Positions 50,626 to 62,119 of a stretch of 64,000 bases of DNA are shown piece after piece. Made by a program: the position numbers and the translations under genes. The first letter of the stretch is position 1. Every line of letters starts with the position of its first letter. The DNA is taken from assembly GCA_951804985.1 (NCBI GenBank), contig OX638135.1:6724659-6788658 (forward strand), in the 5' to 3' direction. The notes under the pieces are model-generated. The model did no database searches. It was not told where the DNA came from and saw only the letters and a program-made list of their open reading frames with translations. Origin of the DNA: Dryomyza anilis. Lineage: Eukaryota > Arthropoda > Insecta > Diptera > Dryomyzidae.

Positions 50626-53600
50626 ATCTAAAGACCAAAAAGATCAAAAAGATCACAAGATCACAAAGATCTAAAGACCAAAAAGATCAAAAAGATCAAA
50701 GAGATCAAAAAGATCAAAAATATCAAAAAGATCAAAAAGATCAAAAAGATCAAAAAGATCAAAAAGATCAAAAAGATCAAAAACATCAAAAAGATCAAAA
50801 AGATCAAAAAGATCAAAAAGATCAAAAAGATCAAAAAGATCAAAAAGATCAAAAAGATCAAAAAGATCAAAAAGATCAAAAATATCAAAAAGATCAAAAA
50901 GATCAAAAAGATCAAAAAGATCAAAAAGATCAAAAAGATCAAAAAGATCAAAAAGATCAAAAAGATCAAAAAGATCAAAAAGATCAAAAAGATCAAAAAG
51001 ATCAAAAAGATCAAAAAGATCAAAAAGATCAAAAAGATCTAAAGACCAAAAAGATCAAAAAGATCACAAGATCACAAAGATCTAAAGACCAAAAAGATCA
51101 AAAAGATCAAAGAGATCAAAAATATCAAAAAGATCAAAAAGATCAAAAAGATCAAAAAGATCAAAAATATCAAAAAGATCAAAAACATCAAAAAGATCAA
51201 AAAGATCAAAAAGATCAAAAAGATCAAAAAGATCAAAAAGATCAAAAAGATCAAAAAGATCAAAAAGATCAAAAAGATCAAAAAGATCAAAAAGATCAAA
51301 AAGATCAAAAAGATCAAAAAGATCAAAAAGATCAAAAAGATCAAAAAGATCAAAAAGATCAAAAAGATCAAAAAGATCAAAAAGATCAAAAAGATCAAAA
51401 AGATCAAAAAGATCAAAAAGATCAAAAAGATCAAAAAGATCAAAAAGATCAAAAAGATCAAAAAGATCAAAAAGATCAAAAAGATCAAAAAGATCAAAAA
51501 GATCAAAAAGATCAAAAAGATCAAAAAGATCAAAAAGATCAAAAAGATCAAAAAGATCAAAAAGATCTAAAGACCAAAAAGATCAAAAAGATCAAAGAGA
51601 TCAAAAATATCAAAAAGATCAAAAAGATCAAAAAGATCAAAAAGATCAAAAATATCAAAAAGATCAAAAACATCAAAAAGATCAAAAAGATCAAAAAGAT
51701 CAAAAAGATCAAAAAGATCAAAAAGATCAAAAAGATCAAAAAGATCAAAAAGATCAAAAAGATCAAAAAGATCAAAAAGATCAAAAAGATCAAAAAGATC
51801 AAAAAGATCAAAAAGATCAAAAAGATCAAAAAGATCAAAAAGATCAAAAAGATCAAAAAGATCAAAAAGATCAAAAAGATCAAAAAGATCAAAAAGATCA
51901 AAAAGATCAAAAAGATCAAAAAGATCAAAAAGATCAAAAAGATCAAAAAGATCAAAAAGATCAAAAAGATCAAAAAGATCAAAAAGATCTAAAGACCAAA
52001 AAGATCAAAAAGATCACAAGATCACAAAGATCTAAAGACCAAAAAGATCAAAAAGATCAAAGAGATCAAAAAGATCAAAAATATCAAAAAGATCAAAAAG
52101 ATCAAAAAGATCAAAAAGATCAAAAAGATCAAAAACATCAAAAAGATCAAAAAGATCAAAAAGATCAAAAAGATCAAAAAGATCAAAAAGATCAAAAAGA
52201 TCAAAAAGATCAAAAAGATCAAAAAGATCAAAAAGATCAAAAATATCAAAAAGATCAAAAAGATCAAAAAGATCAAAAAGATCAAAAAGATCAAAAAGAT
52301 CAAAAAGATCAAAAAGATCAAAAAGATCAAAAAGATCAAAAAGATCAAAAAGATCAAAAAGATCAAAAAGATCAAAAAGATCAAAAAGATCTAAAGACCA
52401 AAAAGATCAAAAAGATCACAAGATCACAAAGATCTAAAGACCAAAAAGATCAAAAAGATCAAAGAGATCAAAAAGATCAAAAATATCAAAAAGATCAAAA
52501 AGATCAAAAAGATCAAAAAGATCAAAAAGATCAAAAAGATCAAAAAGATCAAAAAGATCAAAAAGATCAAAAAGATCAAAAAGATCAAAAAGATCAAAAA
52601 GATCAAAAAGATCAAAAAGATCAAAAAGATCAAAAAGATCAAAAAGATCAAAAAGATCAAAAAGATCAAAAAGATCAAAAAGATCAAAAAGATCAAAAAG
52701 ATCAAAAAGATCAAAAAGATCAAAAAGATCAAAAAGATCTAAAGACCAAAAAGATCAAAAAGATCACAAGATCACAAAGATCTAAAGACCAAAAAGATCA
52801 AAAAGATCAAAGAGATCACAAAGATCAAAAATATCAAAAAGATCAAAAAGATCAAAAAGATCAAAAAGATCAAAAAGATCAAAACATCAAAAAGATCAAA
52901 AAGATCAAAAAGATCAAAAAGATCAAAAAGATCAAAAAGATCAAAAAGATCAAAAAGATCAAAAAGATCAAAAAGATCAAAAAGATCAAAAAGATCAAAA
53001 AGATCAAAAAGATCAAAAAGATCAAAAAGATCAAAAAGATCAAAAAGATCAAAAAGATCAAAAAGATCAAAAAGATCAAAAAGATCAAAAAGATCAAAAA
53101 GATCAAAAAGATCAAAAAGATCAAAAAGATCAAAAAGATCAAAAAGATCAAAAAGATCAAAAAGATCAAAAAGATCTAAAGACCAAAAAGATCAAAAAGA
53201 TCACAAGATCACAAAGATCTAAAGACCAAAAAGATCAAAAAGATCAAAGAGATCAAAAAGATCAAAAATATCAAAAAGATCAAAAAGATCAAAAAGATCA
53301 AAAAGATCAAAAAGATCAAAAACATCAAAAAGATCAAAAAGATCAAAAAGATCAAAAAGATCAAAAAGATCAAAAAGATCAAAAAGATCAAAAAGATCAA
53401 AAAGATCAAAAAGATCAAAAATATCAAAAAGATCAAAAAGATCAAAAAGATCAAAAAGATCAAAAAGATCAAAAAGATCAAAAAGATCATAAAGATCTAA
53501 AGACCAAAAAGATCAAAAAGATCACAAGATCACAAAGATCTAAAGACCAAAAAGATCAAAAAGATCAAAGAGATCAAAAAGATCAAAAATATCAAAAAGA

Positions 53601-54190
53601 TCAAAAAGATCAAAAAGATCAAAAAGATCAAAAAGATCAAAAAGATCAAAAAGATCAAAAAGATCAAAAAGATCAAAAAGATCAAAAAGATCAAAAAGAT
53701 CAAAAAGATCAAAAAGATCAAAAAGATCAAAAAGATCAAAAAGATCAAAAAGATCAAAAAGATCAAAAAGATCAAAAAGATCAAAAAGATCAAAAAGATC
53801 AAAAAGATCAAAAAGATCTAAAGACCAAAAAGATCAAAAAGATCACAAGATCACAAAGATCTAAAGACCAAAAAGATCAAAAAGATCAAAGAGATCACAA
53901 AGATCAAAAATATCAAAAAGATCAAAAAGATCAAAAAGATCAAAAAGATCAAAAAGATCAAAAACATCAAAAAGATCAAAAAGATCAAAATGATCAAAAA
54001 GATCAAAAAGTTCAAAAAGATCAAAAAGATCAAAAATATCAAAAAGATCAAAAAGATCAAAAAGATCAAAAAGATCAAAAAGATCAAAAAGATCAAAAAG
54101 ATCAAAAAGATCAAAAAGATCAAAAAGATCATAAAGATCAAAAAGATCAAAAAGATCAAAAAGATCAAAAAGATCAAAAAGATCAAAAAG
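50626..54190 (+). repeat. Expanded tandem of nine double-header blocks
   Basis: First L of each block: 50626, 51037, 51565, 51987, 52389, 52737, 53174, 53495 and 53816, with the next at 54191. Spacings are 411, 528, 422, 402, 348, 437, 321, 321 and 375 bp. All but the third have a second L exactly 43 bp later (L-P-N-K-H-L). Most blocks have C a few units after the Y of L-P-N-R-N-Y. Other zone C copies have none to four such blocks, so this is a local copy-number expansion that accounts for much of the extra length of copy 9. An 8-bp ATCAAAAC stands at 52878-52885. Confidence 0.9.
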
Positions 54191-54887
54191 ATCTAAAGAC
54201 CAAAAAGATAAAAAGATCAAAGAGATCAAAAAGATCAAAAAGATCAAAAAGATCAAAAAGATCAAAAAGATCAAAAAGATCAAAAAGATCAAAAAGATCA
54301 AAAAGATCAAAAAGATCAAAAAGATCAAAAAGATCAAAAAGATCAAAAAGATCAAAAAGATCAAAAAGATCAAAAAGATCAAAAAGATCAAAAAGATCAA
54401 AAAGATCAAAAAGATCAAAAAGATCAAAAAGATCAAAAAGATCAAAAAGATCAAAAAGATCAAAAAGATCAAAAAGATCAAAAAGATCTAAAGACCAAAA
54501 AGATCAAAAAGATCAAAGAGATCATAAAGATCATAAAGATCAAAAAGATCAAAAAGATCAAAAAGATCAAAAAGATCAAAAAGATCAAAAAGATCAAAAA
54601 GATCAAAAAGATCATAAAGATCAAAAAGATCAAAAAGATCAAAAAGATCAAAAAGATCAAAAAGATCAAAAAGATCAAAAAGATCAAAAAGATCAAAAAG
54701 ATCTAAAGATCAAAAAGATCAAAAAGATCAAAAAGATCAAAAAGATCAAAAAGATCAAAAAGATCAAAAAGATCAAAAAGATCAAAAAGATCAAAAAGAT
54801 CTAAAGACCAAAAAGATCAAAAAGATCAAAGAGATCAAAAAGATCAAAAAGATCAAAGAGATCAAAAAGATCAAAAAGATCAAAAAT

Positions 54888-55562
54888 ATCAAAAAGATCA
54901 AAAAGATCAAAAAGATCAAAAAGATCAAAAAGATCAAAAAGATCAAAAAGATCAAAAAGATCAAAAAGATCAAAAAGATCAAAAAGATCAAAAAGATCAA
55001 AAAGATCAAAAAGATCAAAAAGATCAAAAAGATCAAAAAGATCAAAAAGATCAAAAAGATCAAAAAGATCAAAAAGATCAAAAAGATCAAAAAGATCAAA
55101 AAGATCAAAAAGATCAAAAAGATCAAAAAGATCAAAAAGATCAAAAAGATCAAAAAGATCAAAAAGATCAAAAAGATCAAAAAGATCAAAAAGATCAAAA
55201 AGATCAAAAAGATCAAAAAGATCAAAAAGATCAAAAAGATCAAAAAGATCAAAAAGATCAAAAAGATCAAAAAGATCAAAAAGATCAAAAAGATCAAAAA
55301 GATCAAAAAGATCAAAAAGATCAAAAAGATCAAAAAGATCAAAAAGATCAAAAAGATCAAAAAGATCAAAAAGATCAAAAAGATCAAAAAGATCAAAAAG
55401 ATCAAAAAGATCAAAAAGATCAAAAAGATCAAAAAGATCAAAAAGATCAAAAAGATCAAAAAGATCAAAAAGATCAAAAAGATCAAAAAGATCAAAAAGA
55501 TCAAAAAGATCAAAAAGATCAAAAAGATCAAAAAGATCAAAAAGATCAAAAAGATCAAAAAG
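54888..55562 (+). repeat. Pure run of 75 canonical monomers closing copy 9
   Basis: A 675-bp run from Y (54879) to W (55563) with no variant. Closing runs in other copies are 50 to 72 monomers. Confidence 0.9.
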
Positions 55563-56992
55563 ATCTAAATGATCAAAAAGATCAAAAAGATCAAAAAGAT
55601 CACAAGATCACAAAGATCTAAAGACCAAAAAGATCAAAAAGATCGAAGAGATCAAAAAGATCAAAAATATCAAAAAGATCAAAAAGATCAAAAATATCAA
55701 AAATATCAAAAATATCAAAAAAATCAAAAAGATCAAAAAGATCAAAAAGATCAAAAAAATCAAAAAGATCAAATAGATCAAAAAGATCAAAAATATCAAA
55801 AAGATCAAAAATATCAAAAAGATCAAAAAGATCAAAAAAGATCAAAAAGATCAAAAAGATCAAAAAGATCAAAAAGATCAAAAAGATCAAAAAGATCAAA
55901 AAAGATCAAAAAGATCAAAAAGATCAAAAAGATCAAAAAGATCAAAAAGATCAAAAAGAACAAAAAGATCAAAAAGATCAAAAAGATCAAAAAGATCAAA
56001 AAGATCAAAAAGATCAAAAAGATCAAAAAGATCAAAAAGATCAAAAAGATCAAAAAGATCAAAAAGATCAAAAAGATCAAAAAGATCAAAAAGATCAAAA
56101 AGATCAATAAGATCAAAAAGATCAAAAAGATCAAAAAGATCAAAAAGATCAAAAAGATCAAAAAGATCAAAAAGATCAAAAAGATCAAAAAGATCAAAAA
56201 GATCAAAAAGATCAAAAAGATCAAAAAGATCAAAAAGATCAAAAAGATCAAAAAGATCAAAAAGATCAAAAAGATCAAAAAGATCAAAAAGATCAAAAAG
56301 ATCAAAAAGATCAAAAAGATCAAAAAGATCAAAAAGATCAAAAAGATCAAAAAGATCAAAAAGATCAAAAAGATCAAAAAGATCAAAAAGATCAAAAAGA
56401 TCAAAAAGATCAAAAAGATCAAAAAGATCAAAAAGATCAAAAAGATCAAAAAGATCAAAAAGATCAAAAAGATCAAAAAGATCAAAAAGATCAAAAAGAT
56501 CAAAAAGATCAAAAAGATCAAAAAGATCAAAAAGATCAAAAAGATCAAAAAGATCAAAAAGATCAAAAAGATCAAAAAGATCAAAAAGATCAAAAAGATC
56601 AAAAAGATCAAAAAGATCAAAAAGATCAAAAAGATCAAAAAGATCAAAAAGATCAAAAAGATCAAAAAGATCAAAAAGATCAAAAAGATCAAAAAGATCA
56701 AAAAGATCAAAAAGATCAAAAAGATCAAAAAGATCAAAAAGATCAAAAAGATCAAAAAGATCAAAAAGATCAAAAAGATCTAAAGACCAAAAAGATCAAA
56801 AAGATCAAAAAGATCAAAAAGATCAAAAAGATCAAAGAGATCAAAAAGATCAAAAAGATCAAAAATATCAAAAATATCAAAAAGATCAAAAAGATCAAAA
56901 AGATCAAAAAGATCAAAAATATCAAAAAGATCAAAAAAATCAAAAAGATCAAAAAGATCAAAAAGATCAAAAAGATCAATAAGATCAAAAAG
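55563..56992 (+). repeat. Zone C copy 10, degenerate right edge
   Basis: W at 55563, K-H-L-P and G (55642) open the module. The M position is then replaced by a Y-rich phrase with two B units and an ATCAAATAG. Two 10-bp units ATCAAAAAAG (55831 and 55895) and AACAAAAAG near 55959 follow, then ATCAATAAG (56103) and 74 pure N (56112-56777). L-P at 56778 opens a short block that contains another ATCAATAAG. No cassette or D or T-T module is present; the core repeat ends here. Confidence 0.8.
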
Positions 56993-58868
56993 ATCTAAAT
57001 GATCAAAAAGATCAAAAAGATCAAAAAGATCACAAGATCACAAAGATCTAAAGACCAAAAAGATCAAAAAGATCAAAAAGATCAAAAAGATCAAAGAGAT
57101 CAAAAAGATCAAAAATATCAAAAAGATCAAAAAGATCAAAAATATCAAAAAGATCAAAAAGATCACAAAGATCTAAAGACCAAAAATATCAAAAAGATCA
57201 AAGAGATCAAAAAGATCAAAAAGATCAAAAAGATCAAAAAGATCAAAAAGATCAAAAAGATCAAAAAGATCAAAAAGATCAAAAAGATCAAAAAGATCAA
57301 AAAGATCAAAAAGATCAAAAAGATCAAAAAGATCAAAAAGATCAAAAATATCAAAAAGATCACAAAGATCTAAAGATCTAAAAGATCTAAAGACCAAAAA
57401 GATCAAAGAGATCAAAAAGATCAAAAAGATCAAAGAGATCAAAATGATCAAAAAGATCAAAAAGATCAAAAAGATCAAAAAGATCAAAAAGATCAAAAAA
57501 GATCAAAAAGATCAAAAAGATCTAAAAGTTCAAAAAGATCAAAAAGATCAAAAAGATCAAAAAGATCAAAAAGATCAAAAAGATCAAAAAGATCAAAAAG
57601 ATCAAAAAGATCAAAAAGATCAAAAAGATCAAAAAGATCAAAAAGATCAAAAAGATCAAAAAGATCAAAAAGATCAAAAAGATCAAAAAGATCAAAAAGA
57701 TCAAAAAGATCAAAAAGATCAAAAAGATCAAAAAGATCTAAAAGTTCAAAAAGATCAAAAAGATCAAAAAGATCAAAAAGATCAAAAAGATCAAAAAGAT
57801 CAAAAAGATCAAAAAGATCAAAAAGATCAAAAAGATCAAAAAGATCAAAAAGATCAAAAAGATCAAAAAGATCAAAAAGATCAAAAAGATCAAAAAGATC
57901 AAAAAGATCAAAAAGATCAAAAAAATCAAAAAGATCAAAAAGATCAAAAAGATCAAAAAGATCAAAAAGATCAAAAAGATCAAAAAGATCAAAAAGATCA
58001 ACAAGATCAAAATGATCTAAAAGATCTAAAAGATCAAAAAGATCTAAAGACCAAAAAGATCAAAAAGATCATAGAGATCAAAAAGATCATAGAGATCAAA
58101 AAGATCAAAGAGATCAAAAAGATCAAAAAGATCAAAAAGATCAAAAAGATCAAAAAGATCAAAAAGATCAAAAAGATCAAAAAGATCAAAAAGATCAAAA
58201 AGATCAAAAAGATCAAAAAGATCAAAAAGATCAAAAAGATCAAAAAGATCAAAAAGATCAAAAAGATCAAAAAGATCAAAAAGATCAAAAAGATCAAAAA
58301 GATCAAAAAGATCAAAAAGATCAAAAAGATCAAAAAGATCAAAAAGATCAAAAAGATCAAAAAGATCAAAAAGATCAAAAAGATCAAAAAGATTAAAAAG
58401 ATCAAAAAGATCAAAAAGATCAAAAAGATCAAAAAGATCAAAAAGATCAAAAAGATCAAAAAGATCAAAAAGATCAAAAAGATCAAAAAGATCAAAAAGA
58501 TCAAAAAGATCAAAAAGATCAAAAAGATCAAAAAGATCAAAAAGATCAAAGAGATCAAAAAGATCAAAAAGATCAAAAAGATCAAAAAGATCAAAAAGAT
58601 CAAAAAGATCAAAAAGATCAAAAAGATCAAAAAGATCAAAAAGATCAAAAAGATCAAAAAGATCAAAAAAATCAAAAAAATCAAAAAGATCAAAAAGATC
58701 AAAAAGATCAAAAAGATCAAAAAGATCAAAAAGATCAAAAAGATCAAAAAGATCAAAAAGATCAAAAAGATCAAAAAGATCAAAAAGATCAAAAAGATCA
58801 AAAAGATCAAAAAGATCAAAAAGATCAAAAAGATCAAAAAGATCAAAAAGATCAAAAAGATCAAAAAG
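56993..58868 (+). repeat. Mixed segment with flank A phrases (U block 3)
   Basis: W at 56993 and K-H-L-P at 57046, L-P at 57171 (followed by ACCAAAAAT), then a triple header L-F-L-P at 57368-57401. From 57429 the order R, M, five N, 10-bp unit (57492), two N, F (57520), V matches flank A 3615-3714. F-V recurs at 57736, 216 bp later (24 monomers). M and two F precede L-P at 58042, followed by U at 58068 and 58086 and R at 58104, the third U block. A long N run with ATTAAAAAG (58391), R and two B closes it. Confidence 0.85.
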
Positions 58869-60295
58869 ATCACAAGATCACAAAGATCTAAAGACCAAAA
58901 AGATCAAAAAGATCAAAGAGATCAAAAAGATCAAAAAGATCAAAAATATCAAAAAGATCCAAAAGATCAAAAAGATCAAAAAGATCAAAAAGATCAAAAA
59001 GATCAAAAAGATCAAAAAGATCAAAAAGATCAAAAATATCACAAAGATCTAAAGACCAAAAAGATCAAAAAGATCAAAGAGATCAAAAAGATCAAAAAGA
59101 TCAAAGAGATCAAAAAGATCAAAAAGATCAAAAATATTAAAAAGATCAAAAAGATCAAAAAGATCAAAAAGATCAAAAAGATCAAAAAGATCAAAAAGAT
59201 CAAAAATATCAAAAAGATCCAAAAGATCAAAAAGATCAAAAAGATCAAAAAGATCAAAAAGATCAAAAAGATCAAAAAGATCAAAAAGATCAAAAATATC
59301 ACAAAGATCTAAAGACCAAAAAGATCAAAAAGATCAAAGAGATCAAAAAGATCAAAAAGATCAAAGAGATCAAAAAGATCAAAAAGATCAAAAATATTAA
59401 AAAGATCAAAAAGATCAAAAAGATCAAAAAGATCAAAAAGATCAAAAAGATCAAAAAGATCAAAAAGATCAAAAAGATCAAAAAGATCAAAAAGATCAAA
59501 AAGATCAATAAGATCAAAAAGATCAAAAAGATCAAAAAGATCAAAAAGATCAAAAAGATCAAAAAGATCAAAAAGATCAAAAAGATCAAAAAGATCAAAA
59601 AGATCAAAAAGATCAAAAAGATCAAAAAGATCAAAAAGATCAAAAAGATCAAAAAGATCAAAAAGATCAAAAAGATCAAAAAAATCAAAAAGATCAAAAA
59701 GATCAAAAAGATCAAAAAGATCAAAAAAATCAAAAAGATCAAAAAGATCAAAAAGATCAAAAAGATCAAAAAGATCAAAAAGATCAAAAAGATCAAAAAG
59801 ATCAAAAAGATCAAAAAGATCAAAAAGATCAAAAAGATCAAAAAGATCAAAAAGATCAAAAAGATCAAAAAGATCAAAAAGATCAAAAAGATCAAAAAGA
59901 TCAAAAAGATCAAAAAGATCAAAAAGATCAAAAAGATCAAAAAGATCAAAAAGATCAAAAAGATCAAAAAGATCAAAAAGATCAAAAAGATCAAAAAGAT
60001 CAAAAAGATCAAAAAGATCAAAAAGATCAAAAAGATCAAAAAGATCAAAAAGATCAAAAAGATCAAAAAGATCAAAAAGATCAAAAAGATCAAAAAGATC
60101 AAAAAGATCAAAAAGATCAAAAAGATCAAAAAGATCAAAAAGATCAAAAAGATCAAAAAGATCAAAAAGATCAAAAAGATCAAAAAGATCAAAAAGATCA
60201 AAAAGATCAAAAAGATCAAAAAGATCAAAAAGATCAAAAAGATCAAAAAGATCAAAAAGATCAAAAAGATCAAAAAGATCAAAAAGATCAAAAAG
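58869..60295 (+). repeat. Flank D repeat, copy 1, with a 260-bp tandem
   Basis: K-H-L-P-N-R-N-N-Y-N-E starts at 58869 (E at 58957). Blocks headed by L at 59047 and 59307 are 260 bp apart and share L-P-N-R-N-N-R-N-N-Y followed by ATTAAAAAG (59136 and 59396). 260 is 29 monomers minus one base, as expected from one L. The second block runs into a long N array with ATCAATAAG and two B until K at 60296. Confidence 0.87.
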
Positions 60296-62119
60296 ATCAC
60301 AAGATCACAAAGATCTAAAGACCAAAAAGATCAAAAAGATCAAAGAGATCAAAAAGATCAAAAAGATCAAAAATATCAAAAAGATCCAAAAGATCAAAAA
60401 GATCAAAAAGATCAAAAAGATCAAAAAGATCAAAAAGATCAAAAATATCACAAAGATCTAAAGACCAAAAAGATCAAAAAGATCAAAGAGATCAAAAAGA
60501 TCAAAAAGATCAAAGAGATCAAAAAGATCAAAAAGATCAAAAATATCAAAAAGATCAAAAAGATCAAAAAGATCAAAAAGATCTAAATGATCAAAAAGAT
60601 CAAAAAGATCAAAAAGATCAAAAAGATCAAAAAGATCACAAGATCACAAAGATCTAAAGACCAAAAAGATCAAAAAGATCAAAGAGATCACAAAGATCTA
60701 AAGACCAAAAAGATCAAAAAGATCAAAGAGATCAAAAAGATCAAAAAGATCAAAAAGATAAAAAATATCAAAAAGATCACAAAGATCTAAAGACCAAAAA
60801 GATCAAAAAGATCAACAAGATCAACAAGATCAAAAAGATCAAAAAGATCAAAAAGATCAAAAAGATCAAAAAGATCAAAAAGATCAAAAAGATCAAAAAG
60901 ATCAAAAAGATCAAAAAGATCAAAAAGATCAAAAAGATCAAAAAGATCAAAAAGATCAAATATATCAAAAATATCAAAAAGATCAAAAAGATCAAAAAGA
61001 TCAAAAAGATCAAAAAGATCAAAAAGATCAAAAAGATCAAAAAAATCAAAGAGATCAAAAAGATCAAAAAAATCAAAGAGATCAAAAAAATCAAAAAGAT
61101 CAAAAACATCAAAAAGATCAAAAAGATCAAAAAGATCAAAAAGATCAAAAAGATCAAAAAGATCAAAAAGATCAAAAAGATCAAAAAGATCAAAAAGATC
61201 AAAAAGATCAAAAAGATCAAAAAGATCAAAAAGATCAAAAAGATCAAAAAGATCAAAAAGATCAAAAAGATCAAAAAGATCAAAAAGATCAAAAATATCA
61301 AAAATATCAAAAAGATCAAAAAGATCTAAAGACCAAAAAGATCAAAAAGATCACAAGATCACAAAGATCTAAAGACCAAAAAGATCAAAAAGATCAAAGA
61401 CCAAAAAGATCAAAAAGATCAAAGAGATCAAAAAGATCAAAAAGATCAAAGAGATCAAAAAGATCAAAAAGATCAAAAATATCAAAAAGATCAAAAAGAT
61501 CAAAAAGATCAAAAAGATCAAAAAGACCAAAAAGATCAAAAAGATCAAAAAGATCAAAAAGATCAAAAAGATCAAAAAGATCAAAAAGATCAAAAAGATC
61601 AAAAAGATCAAAAAGATCAAAAAGATCAAAAAGATCAAAAAGATCAAAAAGATCAAAAAGATCAAAAAGATCAAAAAGATCAAAAAGATCAAAAAGATCA
61701 AAAAGATCAAAAAGATCAAAAAGATCAAAAAGATCAAAAAGATCAAAAAGATCAAAAAGATCAAAAAGATCAAAAAGATCAAAAAGATCAAAAAGATCAA
61801 AAAGATCAAAACGATCAAAAAGATCAAAAAGATCAAAAAGATCAAAAAGATCAAAAAGATCAAAAAGATCAAAAAGATCAAAAAGATCAAAAAGATCAAA
61901 AAGATCAAAAAGATCAAAAAGATCAAAAAGATCAAAAAGATCAAAAAGATCAAAAAGATCAAAAAGATCAAAAAGATCAAAAAGATCAAAAAGATCAAAA
62001 AGATCAAAAAGATCAAAAAGATCAAAAAGATCAAAAAGATCAAAAAGATCAAAAAGATCAAAAAGATCAAAAAGATCAAAAAGATCAAAAAGATCAAAAA
62101 GATCAAAAAGATCAAAAAG
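60296..62119 (+). repeat. Flank D repeat, copy 2 (1,824 bp)
   Basis: K-H-L-P-N-R-N-N-Y-N-E (E at 60384), Y-H-L-P at 60456, W at 60581, K-H-L-P, a short L-P-N-R-H-L-P phrase, ATAAAAAAT near 60757, L-P-N and two ATCAACAAG (60811), ATCAAATAT at 60955 and a cassette at 61036-61107. The double header 61324/61367 is followed by a 7-bp unit ATCAAAG joined to P (61393-61408). The final array has R-N-N-R-N-N-Y, another P and ATCAAAACG (61805). Confidence 0.9.
61036..61107 (+). repeat. B/R cassette, N-C form, flank D
   Basis: Eight units in the order B-R-N-B-R-B-N-C. It ends N-C like flank A and lacks two B units of the full form. It is not the P-X form of the core. Confidence 0.88.

Larger units (their letters stand above)
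47609..55562 (+). repeat. Zone C copy 9, enlarged (7,954 bp)
   Basis: W at 47609, G at 47688, a phrase with four R in a row near 47817, W-M near 48192, L-P near 48251 and a long block from 48568 with T at 48819. Bare L at 49143 and AGCAAAAAG (49277) directly before L-P at 49286 copy the tail of copy 8, so a join of two copies lies inside. The cassette is at 49870; ATAAAAAAG (50113) and ATTAAAAAG (50140) follow. Nine double-header-class blocks fill 50626-54190, then L-P-D-R at 54191, T-T module at 54486, bare L at 54701, L-P at 54799 and 75 N. Confidence 0.88.

Noticed and set aside
7054..55650. G units (ATCGAAGAG) as a CENP-B-box-like motif
   Set aside because: The sequence does not match the known CENP-B box core, and several zone C copies lack G altogether.
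57444..59312. Plus-strand reading frame of 622 codons rich in QKD and IKK triplets
   Set aside because: A 9-bp repeat with no stop in the frame gives endless triplet peptides. The frame switches from QKD to IKK at each 8-bp L, so no peptide period is conserved. There is no domain, no start context and no codon bias beyond the monomer itself.
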